NCBI RefSeq assembly: GCF_000182645.1
Contig: NZ_ACQA01000001.1
Location: forward strand, 186,001-250,000
Direction of reading: 5' to 3'
Source: Brucella intermedia LMG 3301
Lineage (GTDB): Bacteria; Pseudomonadota; Alphaproteobacteria; Rhizobiales; Rhizobiaceae
Length of the DNA: 64,000 bases
Shown: piece after piece, positions 54,381 through 62,405 of the stretch
Position numbering within the stretch: position 1 is the first letter of the stretch
How the letters are laid out: each line of letters opens with the position of its first letter
The notes under the pieces: model-generated
Database searches by the model: none
Seen by the model: the letters and a program-made list of their open reading frames with translations, nothing else
What the model was told of the DNA's origin: nothing
Position numbers and translations under genes: made by a program

Positions 54381-55075
54381 TATCCGGCCTTCAACCCCAT
54401 CGACCAGAACTCCGCTTCGAGCCTGCTTGCGGTGGCAAATATCTGGCAGAGCCTTGGCCAGCGCGGGCTTTTCTCGAAGTCATCCCCGATGCGATCTCGT
54501 GCGGCCTGATCGAACAGCTTGCCGACCGTGTGGCACATGTCCTGATAATCAGGCCCCGCATAGGTATCGATCCACTCCTGATAGGGCGTGCCGGGGCGGG
54601 CCGTCACAGCGAGATTGAGACCGATCTCGCCATAGCCATGCGCGCAGGGCACAAGCGCGGTCAGCAGGTCGAGGAAATCGCCCGCCTGTCCGCAATCGAG
54701 CACATAGCGCGTATAGGCGAGGTTTTCCGGCTCTTCCTTCGTGGCGTAAAGCGCATCCTCACTGATGCCTTCGCGGCCGCAGATGCCGACATGCAGCGGC
54801 AGCTCCGTCACCGTCAGCCGATGCATGATCTGGGCGCAGAGCCGGGTTTCCTGCAATGTATTCGCCTTGACCACACCGAGCGCGAAGGCGCGGGCATAGT
54901 GATGCAGATAGACATAATCCTGACGCAGATAATGCAGGAAAGCCGCCTTGGGTAACGTGCCATCGCCCAAACCCCGCACGAATTCGTGCTCGATATAGGG
55001 CTTCCAGTCGCCAAGCGTCGCGGCGCGCAGGCGCGTGAACAGTTCGGATGAATAATGCGGCTGCGGCTGGCTCAT
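54380..55075 (-). CDS. tenA: Aminopyrimidine aminohydrolase / thiaminase II TenA
   Basis: TenA hydrolyses aminomethyl-pyrimidine from degraded thiamine to give HMP for reuse. The 231-residue protein has the helical TENA/THI-4 fold (LRAATLGDWKPYIEHEFVRG, FLHYLRQDYVYLHHYARAFA) and the active-site Cys in LLTALVPCAHGYGEIG. The Glu near the C-terminus lies in AASRLEAEFWSMGL. It sits between thiY and thiX in the operon; 4-base overlap with thiY. Confidence 0.94.
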   Translation of the reverse strand: MSQPQPHYSSELFTRLRAATLGDWKPYIEHEFVRGLGDGTLPKAAFLHYLRQDYVYLHHYARAFALGVVKANTLQETRLCAQIMHRLTVTELPLHVGICGREGISEDALYATKEEPENLAYTRYVLDCGQAGDFLDLLTALVPCAHGYGEIGLNLAVTARPGTPYQEWIDTYAGPDYQDMCHTVGKLFDQAARDRIGDDFEKSPRWPRLCQIFATASRLEAEFWSMGLKAG

Positions 55076-56040
55076 GACTTGCTCCCTTCGGCATTGACGT
55101 CGATGGCGAATTTTTCGACCGGCAGGATGGAAGGCACCAGATTGTGCTCCTTGAGATAAGCCTCATAGCGGCGCCAGCGGCCGGTATCGAGGCTGGCAGG
55201 TGCGCGTGAAAAGCGCGCGACGGTGTCTTTCCAGGCGCGCTGGTTCAATTCGTCCTTGAGTTCGGTGCTGTAGGACGAGAACAGCTCGAAACCCTTGTCC
55301 GGGTGATTGACGATATATTGCGCGGCCTTCTCGGTGGCCGACAGGAAGCGGGAAATCTTGTCCTTTTCCGCCGCGTCGAGCCTGGTCGTGGCTGCGACAT
55401 AAACCAGCTCGTCATAAACCGGCACGCCTTCTTCCTCGACGAAGAAGCATTTGCCCGGTACGCCTTCGACGGCCATCTGGTTCAGTTCGACATTGCGATA
55501 GGCACCCATCACCGCATCGACCTGCTTCGACATCAGCGACGGCGCAAGCGAGAAATTCACATTGATGAGCTCGACGTCGGAAAGCTTCACGCCATGCTGT
55601 CCGAGAATGGTGCCAAGGAGCGTTTCCTCCACGCCCGCGACCGAATAACCGATCTTCTTGCCCTTGAGATCGGCAATGGAATTCACCGAGCCGTCGTCGC
55701 GGGCCATCAGGCAGTTGAGCGGCGAGTCGATCAATGTGCCGACACGGACAAGCGGCAGACCCTCATGGACCTGAAGATGCACCTGCTGCTGATACGAGAC
55801 GGCGAGATCGGCCTGTCCCGCCGCGACCATCTTGGTCGGTGTCGAGGCATCGGCAGGGGCGACGATTTCCACGTCCAGCCCCGCATCCTTGAAGTAGCCG
55901 AGCTTGTCGGCAACGATGATCGGGCCATGATCGGGGTTCACATACCAGTCGAGAATGAGCTTCAGCTTGTCGTCAGCGTGAGCCGAAGTGGCAGCGGTGA
56001 GGGCGAGGCCGAACAGGGCGGCAAAGGCAGTCTTTTTCAT
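55072..56040 (-). CDS. thiY: HMP-precursor substrate-binding protein ThiY
   Basis: The periplasmic binding protein of the ThiXYZ importer. The 322-residue protein begins with a signal peptide (MKKTAFAALFGLALTAATSA) and continues with the NMT1/THI5 domain: LILDWYVNPDHGPIIVADKL, AGQADLAVSYQQQV, and KKIGYSVAGVEETLLG. The D-W-Y-x-N-P-D-H motif fits formyl-aminopyrimidine binders. ATG at 56040 is chosen because it begins the signal peptide. It overlaps thiE by 4 bases. Confidence 0.9.
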   Translation of the reverse strand: MKKTAFAALFGLALTAATSAHADDKLKLILDWYVNPDHGPIIVADKLGYFKDAGLDVEIVAPADASTPTKMVAAGQADLAVSYQQQVHLQVHEGLPLVRVGTLIDSPLNCLMARDDGSVNSIADLKGKKIGYSVAGVEETLLGTILGQHGVKLSDVELINVNFSLAPSLMSKQVDAVMGAYRNVELNQMAVEGVPGKCFFVEEEGVPVYDELVYVAATTRLDAAEKDKISRFLSATEKAAQYIVNHPDKGFELFSSYSTELKDELNQRAWKDTVARFSRAPASLDTGRWRRYEAYLKEHNLVPSILPVEKFAIDVNAEGSKS

Positions 56041-56666
56041 AGGGTTTGCTCCAGAGCATGGCCTGCATAAGCGCGCGTGGTTTCGATCCACTGGCGCAGG
56101 CGGCTTTCAGGGTCGGCATTGAGTGTGATGTCGGTGACGACGGAAACGATGTCGGCGCCTGCTTCGAAAACGCCCGGCGCGCGCTCCACGCTCATACCGC
56201 CGATGCCCACCAGCGGAATGTCGCCGATGCGCGCCTTCCATTGCCCGATACGAGGCAGTCCCTGCTCGTGCCATTTCATCTTTTTCAGGATGGTCGGATA
56301 GACGGGGCCGAGCGCGATATAGTCGGGCTTAACCGACAAGGCGCGGTCCAGCTCCGCCTCGTCATGACTTGAAACGCCGAGCTTCAGGCCACCGGCGCGA
56401 ATGGCATCGAGATCGGCATCGTCGAGGTCTTCTTGGCCCAGATGGATGAAGTCGCAGCCTTCCTCCAGCGCCAGTTTCCAATAGTCGTTGACGACAAGCT
56501 GGCAGTCATGCGCAAGGCATATCTCCCGGGCGGCGCGGATTTCACCGCGCAGTTCCGGCTCGCTCTTGTCCTTGATGCGCAACTGCACCAGCCTGACGCC
56601 GAGCGGCACCATGCGCTCCAGCCAGCTCGCGCTGTCGAAGATCGGGTAGAACGGATCGAGGGCCAT
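56037..56666 (-). CDS. thiE: Thiamine-phosphate synthase ThiE
   Basis: Joins HMP pyrophosphate with thiazole phosphate to give thiamine phosphate. The 209-residue TIM-barrel protein has VQLRIKDKSE, CQLVVNDYWKLALEEGCD, FIHLGQEDLDDADL, GVSSHDEAELDRAL, and the phosphate-binding GPVYPT and VGIGGMS. It starts at 56666, where its ATG overlaps the thiG stop by one base. Confidence 0.94.
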   Translation of the reverse strand: MALDPFYPIFDSASWLERMVPLGVRLVQLRIKDKSEPELRGEIRAAREICLAHDCQLVVNDYWKLALEEGCDFIHLGQEDLDDADLDAIRAGGLKLGVSSHDEAELDRALSVKPDYIALGPVYPTILKKMKWHEQGLPRIGQWKARIGDIPLVGIGGMSVERAPGVFEAGADIVSVVTDITLNADPESRLRQWIETTRAYAGHALEQTL

Positions 56667-57436
56667 TACAAAAATGCCTTTCCGAGAAGAGGGGTGGATG
56701 GTGCGGCCATGTCGCGGGCTTCGATGGCATCCGCCTCGAAGGCGAGCCGACCGGCTTCGACGGCAAGCGCGAAACCGCGTGCCATGGCGACGGGATCGCC
56801 AGCCTTGGCGACGGCGGTGTTGATGAGCACGGCGTCGAAGCCCAGCTCCATCGCCGCCGCCGCATGGGATGGCACGCCGATGCCTGCGTCGACGACAAGC
56901 GGAATGTCGGGGAAATGCGCCCGCATGGTTTTGAGCGCATAAGGATTGTTCAGGCCACGACCCGAGCCGATGGGCGCGCCCCACGGCATCAGCACTTTGC
57001 AACCGGCTTCGAGAAGCTTTTCCGCGACGACCAGATCGTCATTCATATAGGGAAAGACCTCAAAGCCGTCGTCGCAGAGAATGCGCGCTGCTTCGACCAG
57101 ACCGAACGGGTCCGGCTGCAATGTGTCGTGGTCGCCGATGACTTCCAGCTTGATCCAGTTGGTGCCGAAGATTTCCCGCGCCATCTTGGCAGTAGTCACC
57201 GCTTCGCGGGCCGTGTGACAGCCCGCCGTGTTCGGCAGAACAGCCACGCCCAGTTCGCGGATCAGCGCCCAGAAATCCTGTCCGGCGCGGGCCTCGCCGC
57301 TTTCGCGGCGCAGCGAGACGGTGACGATACCGCTTTGCGAGGCGCGCACCGCATCGGCCAATATGGCCGGTGACGGATATTGCGCCGTGCCGAGCAGCAG
57401 GCGGCTTTCAAACGTCCTGCCATAAAATTCCAGCAT
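56666..57436 (-). CDS. thiG: Thiazole synthase ThiG
   Basis: Forms the thiazole ring from deoxyxylulose phosphate, dehydroglycine and the sulfur carried by ThiS thiocarboxylate. The 256-residue protein has [20 protein letters not shown], the Schiff-base lysine in [31 protein letters not shown] and [18 protein letters not shown]. The ATG lies one base after the intact thiS stop position, so the two were translationally coupled before the thiS frameshift. Confidence 0.95.
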   Translation of the reverse strand: MLEFYGRTFESRLLLGTAQYPSPAILADAVRASQSGIVTVSLRRESGEARAGQDFWALIRELGVAVLPNTAGCHTAREAVTTAKMAREIFGTNWIKLEVIGDHDTLQPDPFGLVEAARILCDDGFEVFPYMNDDLVVAEKLLEAGCKVLMPWGAPIGSGRGLNNPYALKTMRAHFPDIPLVVDAGIGVPSHAAAAMELGFDAVLINTAVAKAGDPVAMARGFALAVEAGRLAFEADAIEARDMAAPSTPLLGKAFL

Positions 57437-57437
57437 C

Positions 57438-57636
57438 TCAGCCTCCCTGCATCGGGGGCCAGAACTTCGATGCGGTCGCCAGCCGACAGGATCGCAGTTG
57501 CGCGTTCGTCACTGGCCACGAATTCGCCGTTGAGCGCCGTTGCGACAACCGCTTCATCCAGTTCGATTTCGATGAGCAGGGCCGCCAGATTGGCGGCTGT
57601 CGTGGTGACGACTTCACCGTTCAGCACGATTGTCAT
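57438..57636 (-). pseudogene. thiS: Sulfur carrier protein ThiS, frameshifted before its C-terminal Gly-Gly
   Basis: ThiS is a ubiquitin-like carrier whose C-terminal Gly-Gly is turned into a thiocarboxylate that feeds ThiG. The first 59 residues are normal ([48 protein letters not shown]). Then a run of five G on the plus strand at 57454-57458 has one base too many. With four, the protein would end MQGG and stop at 57438, 65 residues in all. As written it reads on in another frame to 57262 and lacks Gly-Gly. Either a real mutation or a sequencing slip. Confidence 0.88.
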
Positions 57637-58625
57637 GCATAGTCCTCCACAAATTCGGGCCTGGTTTCGGGTGCGGTCGCAGCGGCGACCGCCATGCGCG
57701 CCATCGCCGGCGAGAGCAGGAAGCCGTGGCGGTAAAGCCCGTTGACATAGATGGTTTTGCCGCGCCGTCTGACGCGGGGCAGGTTGTCGGGAAAGGCCGG
57801 GCGCGCATCGACCCCGGTTTCGAGAATTTCCGCCTCGCCGAAGGCCGGATGCAGGGCGTAAGCCGCGCTCAGGAGTTCGAGCGTGGAGCGCACGCTGATC
57901 CCGGACCGCTCGCCGCTTTCGATCATGGTCGCGCCGATCATGTGCACGCCGTCGCCGCGCGGCACGATGTAAAGCGGAATGCGCGGGTGCAGGAGCCGCA
58001 CGGGCCGCGAAAGATTGATGTCGCGGGATCGGACAACCAGCATTTCCCCCTTGACGCCGCGGAGGTCCGGCAGCGCATCCCGTGCGGCAAGACCCCGAGC
58101 ATCGACCACGATATCCGCGTCGATTGTCCCTGCGTCCGCTTCCGTGCCGAGATGGAAGACCACGCCCTTTGCTTGCAGGTTTCCGGCCAGTTCGACCAGT
58201 GTCCTGCGCGGATCGAGATGGCCCTCGCGTGCGAAGAAAAGCCCCTGCCGGAAACGTCCGGCCAGATCGGGTTCCAGCGCATCGATGTGTGCTTGATCGA
58301 TTGTGTCGAAGGCTTCCGTCCGGCGGGCGAAGCGACGCAACTCGCTGGTATCGCGCGTGTGCGACAGGACGAGCGTGCCTTCACGCTTGACGCCGGATAC
58401 GTGCTTTTCCCACCAGCCAAGTGCTTCCTGCCCAAGCCGCACGACGGGTTCTTCGGCGCTTTCGCCCTCGCACCATGGCGCCAGCATGCCGCCCGCAAGC
58501 CACGAACAGCAATCGGCGCCGATCTGCGGGCTGCGGGCAATCACCGTGACGGCATGGCCCTGGTCGGTGAATTCGGCGGCGGTGGCAAGACCAGCCACAC
58601 CCGCTCCGATAATGGTGACGCGCAT
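57633..58625 (-). CDS. thiO: Glycine oxidase ThiO
   Basis: ThiO oxidises glycine to dehydroglycine, the C-N donor for thiazole synthesis. The 330-residue flavoprotein has the N-terminal FAD motif VTIIGAGVAGLATAAEFTDQ, the DAO-family middle, and the C-terminal VNGLYRHGFLLSPAMARMAV. This aerobic route replaces radical ThiH. It overlaps thiS by 4 bases and its ATG touches the thiD stop. Confidence 0.92.
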   Translation of the reverse strand: MRVTIIGAGVAGLATAAEFTDQGHAVTVIARSPQIGADCCSWLAGGMLAPWCEGESAEEPVVRLGQEALGWWEKHVSGVKREGTLVLSHTRDTSELRRFARRTEAFDTIDQAHIDALEPDLAGRFRQGLFFAREGHLDPRRTLVELAGNLQAKGVVFHLGTEADAGTIDADIVVDARGLAARDALPDLRGVKGEMLVVRSRDINLSRPVRLLHPRIPLYIVPRGDGVHMIGATMIESGERSGISVRSTLELLSAAYALHPAFGEAEILETGVDARPAFPDNLPRVRRRGKTIYVNGLYRHGFLLSPAMARMAVAAATAPETRPEFVEDYA

Positions 58626-59503
58626 CAGGCAATCTCCTCGGTCCGGGTTTTCCAGAGGCCGTGGAAGTGATGCACCGGCCCGTGGCCATGTCCGATCTTC
58701 AGGCTGTCGGCGGCGCGGATTGCGGCTTGCAGATAGGCATGCGCGCTCAGCACCGCCTTTTCCAGCGGCAGGTTCCGGGCCAGTTCTGCGGCAATGGCCG
58801 AAGAGAGCGTGCAGCCTGTGCCATGGGTATTGGCGGTCAGGATACGCAGTGCTTCGACACGGAGCGTCGGCTGGTCGCGGCGAACCAGCAGATCGACGCA
58901 GGTTTCGCCTTCCGCATGTCCGCCCTTCATCAAGACGGCCTTTGCGCCAAGTTCCAGCAGCGCGCGCCCCTGCACCTCAGCTTCGGCATCGTCGCGCGCC
59001 ACACCGGCGTCGAGCAGGCAGGCTGCTTCGGGCCGGTTGGGTGTCAGCAGGGTGGCGAGCGGCACCAGCCTCTCGCGCAGCAATGCAATGGCGTTTTCAC
59101 TCAGGAGCGCGGCGCCCGACTTTGCCACCATGACCGGATCGAGAACGATGGGGCCGGAAAAATGCGCGAGGCCGCGCGCGATGGCCTCGATGGTTTCGGG
59201 CACGGAGACCATGCCGATCTTCACCGCAGCCACGTCGAGATCGCTGAAAACGGCGTCGATCTGTCCGGCGACGATGGCAGGGGGGATGTCGTGCACGGCG
59301 CTGACCGTGCGGGTGTTCTGCACGGTCACGGCGGCGATGACGCTTGCGCCATAGACGCCAAGTGCGGAAAATGTCTTGAGGTCGGCCTGAATGCCAGCGC
59401 CGCCGCTGCTGTCGGAACCGGCGATCGTGACGCATATCGGCACGGATCGCGACGGGTCGCTCGTTGATTTGGTTCGGGAGAAACTGTGCTGTTGGTCCAT
59501 CAT
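58625..59503 (-). CDS. thiD: HMP/HMP-phosphate kinase ThiD
   Basis: Phosphorylates hydroxymethylpyrimidine twice to the pyrophosphate used by ThiE. The ribokinase-like protein has CVTIAGSDSSGGAGIQADLKTF split as TIAGSDSSGGAGIQADLKTF, LDPVMVAKSGAALL, LMKGGHAEG and the C-terminal ANTHGTGCTLSSAIAAELAR with the catalytic residue region. At 292 residues from the tandem ATG at 59503 it has about 25 extra N-terminal residues; the exact start is uncertain (an ATG at 59515 is also possible). It is the first gene behind the TPP riboswitch. Confidence 0.93.
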   Translation of the reverse strand: MMDQQHSFSRTKSTSDPSRSVPICVTIAGSDSSGGAGIQADLKTFSALGVYGASVIAAVTVQNTRTVSAVHDIPPAIVAGQIDAVFSDLDVAAVKIGMVSVPETIEAIARGLAHFSGPIVLDPVMVAKSGAALLSENAIALLRERLVPLATLLTPNRPEAACLLDAGVARDDAEAEVQGRALLELGAKAVLMKGGHAEGETCVDLLVRRDQPTLRVEALRILTANTHGTGCTLSSAIAAELARNLPLEKAVLSAHAYLQAAIRAADSLKIGHGHGPVHHFHGLWKTRTEEIA

Positions 59504-59598
59504 GTCGTCTCTCATTCCGAACGGAAGATGAGACGTCATGAACCTGGTCGGAGCCGAGACTCCATTTGGGGTGTTACCCCGTCCGCGACGCGCCAAAC

Positions 59599-59739
59599 TC
59601 CGTTCCCTACGCAGGTATTACCCGGATCAGGTTCAATGGGTTGGCGCGAGAACGCACCTCTCAGCCTTTTGTGTCGCAATACCGGACGGAAAACCGCTTG
59701 GCACTTTTCCTGATACTGCTTCGAAGGCACCCCAACGAA
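59599..59739 (-). promoter_or_regulatory. TPP riboswitch controlling the thi operon
   Basis: Minus-strand sequence holds all conserved blocks: GGGGTGCC (59726-59733), GGCTGAGA near 59659-59667, then ACCC, GAACCTGATCCGGGTAATACC and TGCGTAGGGAA. P1 is closed by TTCGTT (59734-59739) and AACGGA (59599-59604). P3 carries a long insertion of about 55 nucleotides that can fold on itself (GGAAAA/TTTTCC), and a further 6-bp hairpin (GGTGCG/CGCGCC) follows CTGAGA. Between the aptamer and thiD are hairpins GGGGT-AAC-ACCCC and GGAG-N6-CTCC that could serve as the switch. Confidence 0.95.
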
Positions 59740-59978
59740 TTTTGCGCCTATAGGCATAGGCCGGAAGTTGAAGACGGTCAAGCGATGGAAAAAGTCTGAT
59801 TTTAAAGAAATTCCTTAAATCGACCCCCAATTTGTATATGGTTTATTAAAATTCTCGGCTTTAATCTATGCTCGGGGTGCATCTGAATCGGGTTGCTCAT
59901 AGTGCTAACAAACGAGACGGTCCGCTCGTGGAGTGGAGCCGTATAATCCTGTAGGATCAGTAGGATGAGGGGAATGCG

Positions 59979-62102
59979 ATGAGGAAGCGGGGGGGCGCTT
60001 CGGCTTCGGCGGAAGGTACGATGGCGCGCACGTCCGAACAGGACTTCCGCATCCTTTTTACGACGCATCCGACACCCATGTGGGTTTATGACCCGGAAAC
60101 GCTGCGTTTCATCGTGATGAATGACGCCGCATACCGGCTTTATGGTTATACAGCCGACGAAATCCCGGCCATGACCGTGCTCGATATTCGCCCGCAAACC
60201 GAGCGGGACCGGATGCTTGCCGCCATTCGTGATCGCAGCGACCTTGAGCGCCCGGAGCGCTGGCAGCATCTGCGCGCCAATGGTGAAACCATCGATGTTC
60301 TGACTTACGGACGCCAGGTGCTGTTCGACGGCAAGGAAGCCATTCTCGCCATCGTTCAGGACAGGACGGAAGTGACGGAGGCCAATCGTCAGGCAAGTCA
60401 CGCGCAGACCTTGCTGGACAGCCTCGTCAACAACTTGCCGCTTGGCGTGTTCGTCAAGGACATGCAGGATAATGGTCGTTACGTGCTCTTCAATCAGGCG
60501 GCATCCGTGGCGAGCGGACAGCCGATAGAAGAAGCCCTCGGCGCTACCGACCTCGATCTTTTCCCAAAGCGCGAGGCAGCCGTCATTCTCGAGCAGGACC
60601 GCATGGCGATGCGGCGCCGGGACGTGCTGAGCGTCGAACGCAAGGTGGAGCGCAAGGACGGAACCTCGCGCACGATGCGGATCATAAGATGCTCCATTCC
60701 GCCGGTCGAAGGCGATGAGCCCCGCTATTTGATCGGCCTTCTCGAGGATGTGACCGAGCGGCGCGAAATCGAGGAGCGCATGGCGCATATCGCCATGCAT
60801 GACAGCCTGACCGGCCTGCCGAACCGGGCCTATTTCGCCCATCACGTCGAGAGCCTGCTGAAGAAGGGCGGCGATTCCGAGCCTTTCGCATTGTTCTATC
60901 TCGACATCGATCATTTCAAGAACATCAACGACAGTATCGGCCATCAGGCGGGCGACCAGCTTTTGCAGGAAGTCGCGCGTCGGCTGAAACAGATTACGAC
61001 CCCGGACGAATTCATCGCGCGGCTGGGCGGCGATGAGTTTGCAATCGTCTATCGCAGCGGCACGCTGGGGCAGATCGCGATGTTTGCCGACCGCGTGCTT
61101 TCGGCTTTTCAGGACTCGTTCAAACTGGTCGGCAATTCGGAATTTGTGACGTGCAGCATGGGTATTTCCCAGGCACCGCTGCATGGCGATAATCCCGATG
61201 CGTTGATGCGCAACGCCGATCTGGCACTTTACGCGTCAAAATCCGGTGGACGCCGCACATTCCGTTTTTATCAGCATTCCCTGCGTCTGGCGGCCGAGAA
61301 GCGTCACGTCATGACCGGGGAGCTTCGGCAGGCATTGCTTGATGAACAGTTCGAGCTTCACTACCAGCCGATCTTCAACCTTGAAAGCGGCAGGATTTCC
61401 GGCTTCGAGGCGCTGATCCGCTGGCGTCATCCCGAGCGCGGCATGGTTTCTCCGGCCGAGTTCATTCCCCTGGCGGAAGAAACCGGGCTGATCGGGCCGA
61501 TTGGCGACTGGGTTTTGAGGGCGGCCTGCCGGGAAGCTGTCCTCTGGCCGGAAGACATCAAGGTTTCCGTCAATCTCTCGCCGGTCCAGTTCAGCCAGAC
61601 GACGCTCCTGCAATCGGTTACCGATGCGCTTGAAGCGGCGCGGCTTTCGCCAGACAGGCTCGAGCTTGAAATCACGGAATCGGTCTTCCTCTCGAACAGC
61701 AAGAACAATATCGAGCTGCTGTTCGAGCTTCGGCGGCTGGGTGTCCGTATTGCGATGGATGATTTCGGAACCGGCTATTCGTCGCTCAGCTATCTGCGTT
61801 CCTTCCCGTTCGACAAGATCAAGATCGACCGCAGTTTCGTTTCGGGCATAGAGGTCGATACGCGTGACCTCGCCATCATTCAGGCCGTGGCGACGCTTGG
61901 CGCCGGTTTCAATATTGTCACCACGGCAGAAGGCGTTGAAACCGCGCAGCAGCTTGAACGTTTGAAGTCGGAACGGTTTGGCGAGGTTCAGGGTTTCCTC
62001 ACCGGTCGGCCAATGCCTGCGGGCGACGTGCATTCCTTTATCCAGAATCGCAGCAATGCCGGGCTGGGGCTGGTCGCGGCGCATAATACCTTGCCGATCT
62101 AG
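59979..62102 (+). CDS. PAS-GGDEF-EAL cyclic-di-GMP protein
   Basis: A 707-residue cytoplasmic signalling protein without clear membrane helices. Two PAS domains (about 20-135 and 145-265) precede a GGDEF domain (HDSLTGLPNRAYFAHHV, active loop ARLGGDEFAIVY at about 345-356) and an EAL domain (FELHYQPIFNLESGRISGFE with EALIRWRHPERG, then DDFGTGYSSLSYLRSFPFDKIK in two parts). Both catalytic motifs look intact, so it may make or break cyclic di-GMP, or one domain may regulate the other. Brucella has several such proteins; I cannot tell which named one this is. GAGGGGA precedes the ATG. Confidence 0.9.
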   Translation: MRKRGGASASAEGTMARTSEQDFRILFTTHPTPMWVYDPETLRFIVMNDAAYRLYGYTADEIPAMTVLDIRPQTERDRMLAAIRDRSDLERPERWQHLRANGETIDVLTYGRQVLFDGKEAILAIVQDRTEVTEANRQASHAQTLLDSLVNNLPLGVFVKDMQDNGRYVLFNQAASVASGQPIEEALGATDLDLFPKREAAVILEQDRMAMRRRDVLSVERKVERKDGTSRTMRIIRCSIPPVEGDEPRYLIGLLEDVTERREIEERMAHIAMHDSLTGLPNRAYFAHHVESLLKKGGDSEPFALFYLDIDHFKNINDSIGHQAGDQLLQEVARRLKQITTPDEFIARLGGDEFAIVYRSGTLGQIAMFADRVLSAFQDSFKLVGNSEFVTCSMGISQAPLHGDNPDALMRNADLALYASKSGGRRTFRFYQHSLRLAAEKRHVMTGELRQALLDEQFELHYQPIFNLESGRISGFEALIRWRHPERGMVSPAEFIPLAEETGLIGPIGDWVLRAACREAVLWPEDIKVSVNLSPVQFSQTTLLQSVTDALEAARLSPDRLELEITESVFLSNSKNNIELLFELRRLGVRIAMDDFGTGYSSLSYLRSFPFDKIKIDRSFVSGIEVDTRDLAIIQAVATLGAGFNIVTTAEGVETAQQLERLKSERFGEVQGFLTGRPMPAGDVHSFIQNRSNAGLGLVAAHNTLPI

Positions 62103-62150
62103 CACTGCAGTTGAAAACTCGTCAGGCCATGGCGAAAAGAGTGATTTTTG

Positions 62151-62194
62151 AGCACCGGAGCGGAGCGTACTTAAGGGTACGTGAGCACCGGAGC
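62151..62194. repeat. Direct repeat GAGCACCGGAGCG around a palindrome
   Basis: Two identical 13-base copies flank an imperfect palindrome with arms CGTAC and GTACG. This layout is a recurrent intergenic element in Brucella as I recall, differing from the GCATTTCCAGC family. Confidence 0.6.
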
Positions 62195-62325
62195 GCAAAA
62201 AAATGCTCTTTGCAGCCCGGCATCATGAGGAACGCAACTGTAGTGCTCGAGCCGTCTCCCGAAACGGCGGGGAGCCGCATTCGCGACAAACGCAATATCC
62301 AAATCGAACTTGTGTCGAAAAGGGC

Positions 62326-62356
62326 TTGACCTTCCAACGGTGGGAAGGCCTATTTA
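62326..62356 (+). promoter_or_regulatory. MerR/CueR-type copper-responsive promoter of copA
   Basis: TTGACC and TATTTA are 19 bases apart, the long spacer typical of MerR-family promoters. Within the spacer lies the inverted repeat CCTTCC-N7-GGAAGG (62330-62348), matching the CueR operator form (ACCTTCC...GGAAGGT). A CueR gene would be expected beyond the right edge. Confidence 0.85.
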
Positions 62357-62405
62357 AGGAGCAACTCTCGAATTATGCCCTTCCCGGGCGGTGAAAGGGA
62401 TTGCC

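Larger units (their letters stand above)
62103..62405. other. Intergenic region before copA with direct repeats
   Basis: No gene seen. A 13-base sequence GAGCACCGGAGCG occurs twice (about 62151-62163 and 62182-62194), on either side of a palindrome GTACTTAAGGGTAC (about 62168-62181). After it come the copper-type promoter at 62326-62356 and the copA leader. Confidence 0.6.
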
